Origin: Cytobacillus firmus
GTDB taxonomy: Bacteria > Bacillota > Bacilli > Bacillales > Cytobacillaceae
NCBI RefSeq assembly: GCF_023657595.1
Contig: NZ_CP098323.1
Location: forward strand, 1,140,001-1,204,000
Length of the DNA stretch: 64,000 bases
Reading direction: 5' to 3'
The stretch's first letter is position 1, and each line of letters starts with the position of its first letter. Of this stretch, positions 1 to 6,570 are shown one piece after another. A program made the translations under genes and the position numbers. Below the pieces are notes generated by a model, which was not told the DNA's origin, searched no databases, and saw nothing but the letters and a program-made list of their open reading frames with translations.

Positions 1-203
1 GTTTAAATCAATCCAAACATGGAATGCTCCTGAATACACGTTCTGAATGGCTCCCGGGAGAAGATGACTATGCTTTAAAGCAGGCACGGAACTTTATTAA
101 CAGCTGTTTGGGCAGCGAAGAATTTATGGTTAAAGCAGAAGAAGCACTGCAGACAACCAGGATTATTGATGCGATTTACAGTAGCAGCAATCGAGAAATT
201 TAA
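1..203 (+). CDS. Gfo/Idh/MocA-family dehydrogenase, C-terminal end only
   Basis: An open frame runs in from the left edge and stops at TAA 201-203, giving about 66 residues that end in a helical tail (IIDAIYSSSNREI). Such tails, ending in a helix with 'aiy.S' residues, are typical of NAD(P)-dependent sugar or inositol dehydrogenases of the Gfo/Idh/MocA family. The next gene, 21 bases downstream on the same strand, encodes a xylose-isomerase-like TIM barrel, and the two families are commonly paired in sugar or inositol catabolic operons. The Rossmann and substrate domains lie outside the window, so the family call rests on the tail and its neighbour. Confidence 0.6.
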   Translation, partial: LNQSKHGMLLNTRSEWLPGEDDYALKQARNFINSCLGSEEFMVKAEEALQTTRIIDAIYSSSNREI

Positions 204-224
204 GAGAAGCCAGGAGGGGATTTT

Positions 225-1193
225 GTGAAGCTCGGCGTATTTACCGTATTATTTGCTGAGAAAAATTTTGAAGATATGCTCGATCATGTGAAAGCTGCAG
301 GACTTAAGGCTGTTGAAATCGGAACGGGAGCCTATCCCGGTAACGCTCACTGCAGCCTGCAGGAGCTTTTGGAAAGCAATGAACTCCGGGATGATTACCT
401 TAACAAGGTTTTGTCGAGGGGGCTAGAAATCAGCGCATTCAGCTGTCATGGCAATCCGATCTCACCTGATAAAGCATTTGCAAAGGAGTCAGACCGTGTA
501 TTATGCGACACGATTAAGTTAGCCAGCTTAATGAATGTTCCGGTTGTTAACTGTTTTTCCGGCACTGCAGGTGACGGGGATGGAGCAAAGCATCCGAATT
601 GGCCGGTCGCACCGTGGCCGAATGAGTATGGAGAAGTGCTGAAATGGCAATGGGAGGAGAAGCTCATTCCTTACTGGAAGAAAGCAGGACAATTTGCCAA
701 AGACCATAATGTGAAAATTGGTCTCGAACTGCATGGAGGATTTCTAGTGCACACTCCTTACACGCTTTTAAAATTAAGGGAAGAAACATGTGACGCCATT
801 GGGGCCAATCTGGATCCAAGCCATTTATGGTGGCAGGGCATCGACCCTGTGGCAGCAATCAAGATACTGGGAAGAGAAAATGCCATTCATCATTTTCATG
901 CAAAAGATACCTATATTGACCAGGAAAATGTGAATATGTACGGGTTAACGGATATGCAGCCGTATGGCAATGTGCAGACCAGGGCGTGGACATTCAGGTC
1001 AGTCGGATGCGGACACAGCCTGCAGGAATGGTCTGATATGATGAGCGCTTTGCGCACATTTGGTTATGACTATGTTGTCAGCATCGAGCACGAAGATCCG
1101 CTTATGTCGATTGAAGAAGGATTTACAAGAGCAGTAAGGAACCTAAAATCCATCTTAATCGAAGAGCAGCCTTCGGAAATGTGGTGGGTATAA
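225..1193 (+). CDS. sugar phosphate isomerase/epimerase (xylose isomerase-like TIM barrel)
   Basis: A 322-residue protein of the AP-endonuclease-2/xylose isomerase-like TIM-barrel family, which isomerises or epimerises sugars and inositol derivatives with a divalent metal. Visible metal-site signatures are GLELHGG near residue 166, NLDPSHLWWQG near 195 and HHFHAKD near 221, with a C-terminal SIEHEDP. The start is GTG at 225, preceded by AGGAGG at 212-217. It follows the truncated dehydrogenase closely and probably forms an operon with it, closed by a terminator right after its stop. The exact substrate cannot be read from the sequence. Confidence 0.85.
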   Translation: MKLGVFTVLFAEKNFEDMLDHVKAAGLKAVEIGTGAYPGNAHCSLQELLESNELRDDYLNKVLSRGLEISAFSCHGNPISPDKAFAKESDRVLCDTIKLASLMNVPVVNCFSGTAGDGDGAKHPNWPVAPWPNEYGEVLKWQWEEKLIPYWKKAGQFAKDHNVKIGLELHGGFLVHTPYTLLKLREETCDAIGANLDPSHLWWQGIDPVAAIKILGRENAIHHFHAKDTYIDQENVNMYGLTDMQPYGNVQTRAWTFRSVGCGHSLQEWSDMMSALRTFGYDYVVSIEHEDPLMSIEEGFTRAVRNLKSILIEEQPSEMWWV

Positions 1194-1227
1194 AACAGGG
1201 AGGGGAAATAGCCCCTCTCTGTTTTTT
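1194..1227 (+). terminator. intrinsic terminator of the isomerase gene
   Basis: A GC-rich inverted repeat (ACAG..GAGGGG / CCCCTC..CTGT) with loop AAATAG is followed by six T residues, directly after the stop codon. Confidence 0.85.
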
Positions 1228-1248
1228 CGACAAATTTCTCAAAAAGGG

Positions 1249-1277
1249 TTGACCATTTACGCTGATTTTAGTACTAT
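1249..1277 (+). promoter_or_regulatory. sigma-A promoter of the tRNA-Gly locus
   Basis: TTGACC (1249-1254) and TACTAT (1272-1277) are separated by 17 bases. Transcription from here would first cross the tRNA half copy at 1344 and then the complete tRNA-Gly at 1500. Confidence 0.6.
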
Positions 1278-1343
1278 AAAATAGTTGATTCGACAAAATG
1301 TATATTCATATTTGCATTTATGATTGAATATACATTCACAAAC

Positions 1344-1373
1344 GCGGGTGTAGTTTAGTGGTAAAACCTCAGC
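1344..1373 (+). pseudogene. duplicated 5' half of tRNA-Gly
   Basis: Bases 1340-1373 repeat 1496-1529 exactly over 34 bases, covering the acceptor 5' strand, the D arm and the 5' strand of the anticodon stem of tRNA-Gly. After AGC at 1371-1373 the sequence diverges into about 120 bases without T arm or acceptor 3' strand, so this copy cannot fold as a tRNA. The 122-base spacer holds an imperfect inverted repeat (GCATG..CTTCCT / AGGAAG..GCATGC, about 1419-1458) and no gene. Confidence 0.8.
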
Positions 1374-1499
1374 TACGAGCAATACATCCATGAATCATCA
1401 GCGAGTTGCCTCGACGCATGGGCTTCCTTGAATAATCTTTCAGAGGAAGAGGCATGCAAGAACGGGAACGAAATCAGTAATCTGCAACTTCATATAAAC

Positions 1500-1573
1500 G
1501 CGGGTGTAGTTTAGTGGTAAAACCTCAGCCTTCCAAGCTGATGATGAGGGTTCGATTCCCTTCACCCGCTCCA
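1500..1573 (+). tRNA. trnG: tRNA-Gly, anticodon TCC
   Basis: The acceptor stem GCGGGTG (1500-1506) pairs with CACCCGC (1563-1569), followed by T and an encoded CCA (1571-1573). The anticodon arm CAGC-CTTCCAA-GCTG carries TCC, and the T arm GAGGGTTCGATTCCCTTC has the conserved GTTCGATTC. Length is 74 bases including CCA. Confidence 0.97.
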
Positions 1574-1696
1574 TACATAGCCAACGCAGTGTTTCGTTCA
1601 AAAAGAACGAGGTATTGCGTTTTTTCATGTTCTTTGGCTATTAAATAAAAAAATCGGGCGGCATCCGCAGATTCCACTCGATTTCTATAGAAGTGA

Positions 1697-2365
1697 CTAA
1701 CATTCAATGACCTTAAAGATTCCTTCTCCGCCATGCACTTGAGTGTACATGTTCATTAATGATTCTGTCATTTTTTCAGCATTATCCGTTTCCAGAGAGG
1801 GGCGCAAATAAACAATTTGAACGGCATTGTTAGTCTGTTCGGTGACAGCTGTCCTTTCAGAGTCCACAAACGGACTGCCAAATGGCCCTTCCGCATCTTC
1901 ACTGATTATTAAATTGGCAAGCGAATTGGGCCTTCCGTTTAAGCCGTTATATTCTTCGCCTTCTTTGCCTAACCTGATAGTCAGATGGCCTGAAAGCTTA
2001 TCGGCATCATATACGCCGATCGGTATTTGGTATTCCAGGGAAAAGAAATTGTTAATATCGATGGAGCTGTTGACCGGCTGCAGATAATTTTGTTTTTTAA
2101 TTCTTCTGTAAAGTGCTTCTGCAGAATGGCGGTAGCGGTTTGGATCCTTGCCTGCCGTTTTGAAGATCTGCCGCCATTCTTTGATCCCTTCAAATTCTGT
2201 AACACTCTTGTCCTCTAAGTCAAAATAAATAGATTCCTGAAATAATTGGAGTCTGCCCTTTACCATTTGAGGAGATTGTCCGACTTCGATATTTTTATAT
2301 GTAATAAATCCGACTTTAAAATGGGGCAATAATTTGCACAGCTCTGGAGCTATCATAATTTCCAA
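1697..2365 (-). CDS. B3/4 domain protein (PheT-related)
   Basis: A 222-residue protein resembling the free-standing B3/4 (tRNA-binding/editing) domain of phenylalanyl-tRNA synthetase beta chain. Characteristic stretches are GKDPNRYRHSAEAL near residue 77, a central IPIGVYDADKL and a late EGPFGSPFVDSERTAV. Stand-alone B3/4 proteins are common in Firmicutes; some are thought to act on mischarged tRNA or amino acids, but the role is not settled. I take TTG at 2365 as the start because GGAGGTGG lies about five bases upstream; an upstream ATG at 2404 has no such site. It is a single gene, convergent with the tRNA. Confidence 0.8.
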   Translation of the reverse strand: MEIMIAPELCKLLPHFKVGFITYKNIEVGQSPQMVKGRLQLFQESIYFDLEDKSVTEFEGIKEWRQIFKTAGKDPNRYRHSAEALYRRIKKQNYLQPVNSSIDINNFFSLEYQIPIGVYDADKLSGHLTIRLGKEGEEYNGLNGRPNSLANLIISEDAEGPFGSPFVDSERTAVTEQTNNAVQIVYLRPSLETDNAEKMTESLMNMYTQVHGGEGIFKVIEC

Positions 2366-2439
2366 GCTTTCCACCTCCAAAATTACTTTAAAATAGTTTA
2401 TCATAATAAGCGGTGATTCAATAAATTAAAGACTTTCAT

Positions 2440-2597
2440 ATAAAGTGAAACTTCAATCAGTGGGGGTTTTCCTTATCCCCAACTGATTGTTAGTTGAACC
2501 AATCGGGCCTTTACGGGCAGTTTGACCCCCGCTTATCCTCCTTTGATTCCTCTGAGTCTTGAAGTGGGGGTCTTACTGCCCGTTAGACTGCGATAAA
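2440..2597 (+). repeat. structured repeat, short form (copy A)
   Basis: This 158-base element is repeated in longer, inverted form at 53877-54142. It holds a hairpin CAATCAGT-GGGG / CCCC-ACTGATTG (about 2453-2489) and a larger two-step stem ACGGGCAGT..GACCCCC / GGGGGTC..ACTGCCCGT (about 2514-2586). Relative to copy B it lacks roughly 108 internal bases. It has no open reading frame and ends 13 bases before the queG ribosome binding site. It looks like a non-autonomous mobile element or a mobile structured RNA. Confidence 0.75.
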
Positions 2598-2626
2598 TTA
2601 AATTCTCCGCGAAAGGAGGTCATACA

Positions 2627-3760
2627 ATGGACTTTGCACAATTCAAGCAGGAAGTGATTGAATACAGCAAAACAATTGGCATTGATAAAATCGGTTTTAC
2701 GACAGCGGGCACATTTGATGAAATGAAAAATAGGCTGATTCGCCAGCAGGAGCTTCAATATCAGTCAGGCTTTGAAGAGCCTGATATTGAGAAGAGGGTG
2801 AATCCCGGCCTGCTAATGGACAAGCCCCGGTCTATTATTTCCATTGCGGTTGCTTATCCTTCCAAAATGAAGGTAAGGGTTGTCAGCAAAAGAGGTGAAA
2901 GAAGGGGGATTTTCTGCCGGGCTTCATGGGGGAAGGATTATCATCATATCCTGAGGGAACGTCTTCAGAAGCTTGAGGAATTCATTCAGTCAAGAATTCC
3001 TGAGGCGATATGCAAATCCATGGTGGATACAGGTGAGCTGGTAGATCGGGCCGTTGCCCAGCGTGCCGGAATCGGCTGGAGCGGAAAAAACTGTTCCATC
3101 ATCACACCGGAATTCGGATCGTATGTTTATCTTGGAGAAATGATAACAAATCTGCCTTTTGAGCCTGATAAGCCAATGGAAGACAAATGCGGAAGCTGCA
3201 ATAAATGTGTTGAGGTCTGCCCGACAGGAGCTTTAATTCAGGGAGGTCAGCTTGATGCACAGAAATGCATTGCCTTTTTGACACAGACAAAGGGTTTTCT
3301 CGCAGAGCCGTATAGAGAAAAACTGGGGAACAGGCTTTATGGCTGCGACACCTGTCAAACTGTATGTCCTGAAAATAAAGGCAAGGATTTTCATCTGCAT
3401 GATGAAATGGAGCCGGATCCGGAAGTGGCAAAGCCGCTTTTAAGGCCGCTTCTTTTTATCAGCAACCGTGAATTCAAAGAAAAATATGGCCCGGTCTCAG
3501 GTTCCTGGAGAGGGAAAAAGCCGATCCAGCGAAATGCCATCATCGCCCTGGCTCACTACAAAGATGAGACAGCGGCAGAAGACCTAATTAAAGTTATGAA
3601 AGAGGATCCGAGGCCGGTAATACGGGGAACGGCCGCATGGGCGCTCGGGAAAATAGGCGGGGAAAAATCACTCCCTGCACTAAAACAGGCATTGCAGCAG
3701 GAGAAAGACGGAGAAGTCATTGCTGAAATAGAAAAAGGTTTGAGTTTTTTTGAACAATGA
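2627..3760 (+). CDS. queG: epoxyqueuosine reductase QueG
   Basis: QueG reduces epoxyqueuosine in tRNA to queuosine, the last step of queuosine synthesis, using cobalamin and two [4Fe-4S] clusters. The 377-residue protein has the N-terminal cobalamin-binding domain with VDTGE (Asp134, probable acid/base residue), a ferredoxin-like domain with C188-x2-C191-x2-C194-x3-C198-P and C240-x2-C243-x3-C247-P plus C214, and a C-terminal HEAT-like repeat (about 325-370) for tRNA binding. Start ATG 2627 follows AAAGGAGGT. The order queG-yhbB-trmL is that of B. subtilis yhbA-yhbB-cspR. A structured repeat occupies its leader. Confidence 0.97.
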   Translation: MDFAQFKQEVIEYSKTIGIDKIGFTTAGTFDEMKNRLIRQQELQYQSGFEEPDIEKRVNPGLLMDKPRSIISIAVAYPSKMKVRVVSKRGERRGIFCRASWGKDYHHILRERLQKLEEFIQSRIPEAICKSMVDTGELVDRAVAQRAGIGWSGKNCSIITPEFGSYVYLGEMITNLPFEPDKPMEDKCGSCNKCVEVCPTGALIQGGQLDAQKCIAFLTQTKGFLAEPYREKLGNRLYGCDTCQTVCPENKGKDFHLHDEMEPDPEVAKPLLRPLLFISNREFKEKYGPVSGSWRGKKPIQRNAIIALAHYKDETAAEDLIKVMKEDPRPVIRGTAAWALGKIGGEKSLPALKQALQQEKDGEVIAEIEKGLSFFEQ

Positions 3761-3786
3761 GGGGGAGAAATCCCCCCTTTTTTTAT
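3760..3786 (+). terminator. terminator after queG
   Basis: AGGGGG / CCCCCT hairpin with loop AGAAAT followed by a run of seven T residues. Confidence 0.8.
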
Positions 3787-3911
3787 AGCTTTTTTTCTGT
3801 ATGACCGCAGAAACTGGTCAGCCCGGCTGATTTACTGCAGGATTGCGCGAAAAATTAAGCAAAGTCCTTTGCTTCCTCTCATATGTATTGAATAGGAGAG
3901 GAGTGAGGTGC

Positions 3912-4790
3912 GTGAGGGACCAGCTTCATGAGCTGTTAAAGAAAAGAGTGCAGCAGTGCGTTTCCCATTCAAGAAGTTCAATTCATACATGCCCTAAGAT
4001 TGAGAAAAAGAAAGAATCTCTTTCCGGCCGCTCCGGTGAGATTGTGAAAGCACAGGCAACCGGAAATGTGATCAGGGTCGGCAAGGAGAAGGAAGATGTG
4101 ACTCCGGTCGAATATAGAGTTCACTTCAAATATCTAATTAAACAAAAAGGCATATTTTATTTGGAAGAAGAGATTGAAGAGCGGATAGCCGACTTCTATA
4201 AAGGAGTATTTGTTGAAGACCGGGAGAAAAATCCTTTTAAAGATAGTAAAAAAGAAGAAGTATCTTCAGACCGGGTATTTGAAGAAGAAGAAAGGTATGA
4301 GTATGAATATGACCGCATGAAGGCTGTACAGTATGCAGAAAAATGGTGGAACACTTATAATCCGGCCTATAAGAAATTTGATGTGGATTGCACCAATTAT
4401 ATTTCCCAGTGCCTTCATGCAGGCGGCGGCCCAATGAGGGGATACCCCAACCGCGGTAAAGGCTGGTGGATGAGAAGCGGGAATTGGAGCTACAGCTGGA
4501 CAGTAGCGAATTCAATGCGGTGGTATTTGCCCAGTTCAAATTCAGGGTTGAGGGCCGAGGAAGTCTCCAGTGCGGATCAGCTCTTAATAGGAGATGTTAT
4601 TTGCTACGATTTTCAGGGAGACGGGCGCTTTGACCATACAACAATCGTGACGGGCAAAGATGCATCAGGAATGCCCCTCGTCAATGCCCACACCTATAAC
4701 AGCCGAATGCGCTATTGGGCTTACGAAGATTCAACAGCTTATACACCAAATATTAAATATAAATTTTTGACAATTACCGATGATCAGTAA
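3912..4790 (+). CDS. yhbB: amidase-domain protein, YhbB-like
   Basis: A 292-residue protein with a C-terminal amidase_6-type (NlpC/CHAP-like) domain: DCTNYISQCLHAGG supplies the probable nucleophilic Cys, and GRFDHTTIV the partner His. The N-terminal half is charged, without a signal peptide. Amidase_6 proteins in Bacillus are associated with spores or cell wall, but no substrate is established from sequence. GTG 3912 is preferred because GGAG of AGGAGAGGAG sits eight bases upstream; a TTG at 3843 would add 23 residues without a binding site. It lies between queG and trmL as in B. subtilis. Confidence 0.8.
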   Translation: MRDQLHELLKKRVQQCVSHSRSSIHTCPKIEKKKESLSGRSGEIVKAQATGNVIRVGKEKEDVTPVEYRVHFKYLIKQKGIFYLEEEIEERIADFYKGVFVEDREKNPFKDSKKEEVSSDRVFEEEERYEYEYDRMKAVQYAEKWWNTYNPAYKKFDVDCTNYISQCLHAGGGPMRGYPNRGKGWWMRSGNWSYSWTVANSMRWYLPSSNSGLRAEEVSSADQLLIGDVICYDFQGDGRFDHTTIVTGKDASGMPLVNAHTYNSRMRYWAYEDSTAYTPNIKYKFLTITDDQ

Positions 4791-4791
4791 T

Positions 4792-4819
4792 TTGTATGGT
4801 GATTTCAACGTGATATAAT
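4792..4819 (+). promoter_or_regulatory. candidate sigma-A promoter of trmL
   Basis: TTGTAT and a perfect TATAAT separated by 16 bases, 34 bases before the trmL start. Confidence 0.5.
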
Positions 4820-4852
4820 AACACATGCAGATTTAATTTAGAGGTGAAAAAA

Positions 4853-5326
4853 GTGGGATTGCATGTAGTATTATACCAGCCGGAAATTCCGGCCAACACA
4901 GGCAATATAGCCCGTACCTGCGCGGCTACTGATACGACATTGCATCTGATCCGGCCGCTCGGCTTTTCAACAGATGATAAAATGCTGAAGCGGGCTGGCC
5001 TGGATTACTGGCAATTTGTAAAAATTGTTTATCATGATTCATTGGATGATTTCTTTAAAAGCACTGAACAAGGTGAATACTTCTATTTAATGAAGGATGG
5101 CACCAAGCCATATTCCACTTTTGACTATAGCAAAGTCGAGAAGGATTATTATTTTATTTTCGGCAAGGAAACGACCGGTCTTCCCAATGATGTTATTGAA
5201 AGAAACAAAGAGCGCTTGTTAAAGGTACCAATCAACAATAATATCCGTTCGCTTAACTTATCCAACACAGCTGCCATTCTTGTCTATGAAGCACTGCGCC
5301 AGCAGGAATACTTACATTTATCATAG
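4853..5326 (+). CDS. trmL: tRNA (cytidine(34)-2'-O)-methyltransferase TrmL
   Basis: A SPOUT-family methyltransferase that modifies the wobble ribose of tRNA-Leu isoacceptors with S-adenosylmethionine; B. subtilis calls it CspR. The 157 residues include the N-terminal VLYQPEIPANTGNIARTCAA, FGKETTGLP near residue 105 and the trefoil-knot motif RSLNLSNTAAILVYEALRQ near the end. Start GTG 4853 has GAGGTG six bases upstream; another GTG at 4844 overlaps that site. It sits next to queG, another enzyme acting at the anticodon. Confidence 0.95.
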   Translation: MGLHVVLYQPEIPANTGNIARTCAATDTTLHLIRPLGFSTDDKMLKRAGLDYWQFVKIVYHDSLDDFFKSTEQGEYFYLMKDGTKPYSTFDYSKVEKDYYFIFGKETTGLPNDVIERNKERLLKVPINNNIRSLNLSNTAAILVYEALRQQEYLHLS

Positions 5327-5336
5327 GAAAACACAG

Positions 5337-5363
5337 GGCCTGAAAGATTATCAGGCCTTTTTC
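5337..5363 (+). terminator. terminator after trmL
   Basis: GGCCTGA / TCAGGCC hairpin followed by TTTTTCTTT. Confidence 0.85.
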
Positions 5364-5425
5364 TTTGGAGAAAACTTTCTTCTCTGGGTAAAATGAAAAA
5401 GTACATATGGAAAGGATGAGATGTG

Positions 5426-6175
5426 ATGAATGAAGTTACCAACTTGCTGATGGACCATCGTTCCGTCCGGAATTTTGAGGACAGGCCTCTGTCTAAAGAG
5501 CAGATTGAAACAATTGTACTATCTGCTCAAGCTGCTTCCACTTCAAGTTTTGTTCAGGCCTATTCAATAATCGGAGTGACAGATAAAGAAAAGAAAGCGA
5601 AACTTGCTGAAATGGCAGGCAATCAGAATTATGTAGCTGAAAATGGCCATTTTTTCGTGTTTTGTGCTGATCTGCATCGTCATGAAGTCATCGGACAAAT
5701 GGAAAATAAAAATGTAATCCCATCAATCGAAAGCACAGAGAAGTTTATGGTGGCTGTCATTGATGCTGCTTTGGCTGCGCAGAATGCTGCCATTGCTGCA
5801 GAATCGCTGGGACTTGGACTCTGCTATATTGGCGGAATAAGAAATAATCTGGAGGGAGTGGCTGAGCTATTAAAAACACCAGATCGTGTGATTCCTTTGT
5901 TTGGACTGGCTGTTGGCTACCCTTCCAAAAAGAACGACAAAAAACCTCGGCTCCCTTTTCAGCACATTTATCATGAAAATGAGTATAATCAGGATGAAAC
6001 AGCATACCGCCAAGAGCTGGAAGTGTATAATAAAATCATTTCCGAGTATTATGATGAGCGTACAGGCGGCAAGCGGAAGGACACTTGGACCAGTCAAATT
6101 GCCGACATGCTCGAAAAGCAGACACGCATGTATATGAAGGATTTTGTTCAGAAAAACAAGATGGATTTAAGCTAG
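5426..6175 (+). CDS. nfrA: NADPH-dependent FMN/nitro reductase, NfrA-like
   Basis: A 249-residue flavin reductase of the NfsA/FRP group, which uses NADPH to reduce FMN, nitroaromatics or quinones in the cytoplasm. The N-terminal DHRSVRNFEDRPL and AQAASTSSFVQAYSI bind FMN, while ESLGLGLCYIGGIRNN and LFGLAVGYP are family signatures; overall it closely follows B. subtilis NfrA1. ATG 5426 is preceded by AAAGGATG. In B. subtilis nfrA genes are stress-induced, but no such promoter was identified here. Confidence 0.9.
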   Translation: MNEVTNLLMDHRSVRNFEDRPLSKEQIETIVLSAQAASTSSFVQAYSIIGVTDKEKKAKLAEMAGNQNYVAENGHFFVFCADLHRHEVIGQMENKNVIPSIESTEKFMVAVIDAALAAQNAAIAAESLGLGLCYIGGIRNNLEGVAELLKTPDRVIPLFGLAVGYPSKKNDKKPRLPFQHIYHENEYNQDETAYRQELEVYNKIISEYYDERTGGKRKDTWTSQIADMLEKQTRMYMKDFVQKNKMDLS

Positions 6176-6197
6176 GAGAATATTGAAATAAGAAAAA

Positions 6198-6228
6198 AGC
6201 TGCTGAATAGATCAGCAGCTTATTTTTT
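6198..6228. terminator. bidirectional terminator between nfrA and the small membrane protein gene
   Basis: AAGCTGCTGA / TCAGCAGCTT hairpin flanked by an A-run on the left and TATTTTTT on the right, so it can serve both converging genes. The last codons of the 31-residue gene lie inside it. Confidence 0.8.
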
Positions 6229-6315
6229 GCTTACGCCTGGCTTGTCATCATAGCCGGCAGTGAAAATAGCAGCAAGGAAAGCAACCATTACACCGATAAT
6301 AATAATTGTACCCAT
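6220..6315 (-). CDS. 31-residue single-span membrane protein
   Basis: The peptide begins MGTIIIIGVMVAFLAAIFTA and ends in a polar tail with GYDDKPGVSKK, so one transmembrane helix with an N-out or tail-out topology is likely. AAAGGAGG lies upstream, though the spacing to the ATG (about 11 bases) is long. Function is unknown. It lies between nfrA and prkA on the opposite strand, where small membrane peptides are easily missed by gene finders. Confidence 0.6.
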   Translation of the reverse strand: MGTIIIIGVMVAFLAAIFTAGYDDKPGVSKK

Positions 6316-6570
6316 GTATATGTAATCCTCCTTTAGCGGTATCTCAATAGGCAAGCATGTAAATATAAGCTTATTATAGCCCAAAAATGAATAACTGTGA
6401 ATGAAAAGTATGGAGTTTTTTTTACAGTAAGATTCCTGCAGCAAAGTATTCCTAATAATTAATCCCCGTAAAAAGTACAAACCAAACTCTTAATAGTTTA
6501 CGCATGTTCGATTGCCGGTGCGCATAGAGTATATTAATCGTCTCTGATAATGCGACAGGGGGAGGTCCTT

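Noticed and set aside
1440-1628. Open frame antisense to tRNA-Gly (about 62 codons)
   Set aside because: It reads through the complementary strand of the tRNA; such antisense tRNA frames are a known source of false genes.
6480-6570. Sigma-E-type promoter before prkA
   Set aside because: CATAGAGTAT is only a partial -10 and no properly spaced -35 box was found, although sporulation control is expected from B. subtilis.
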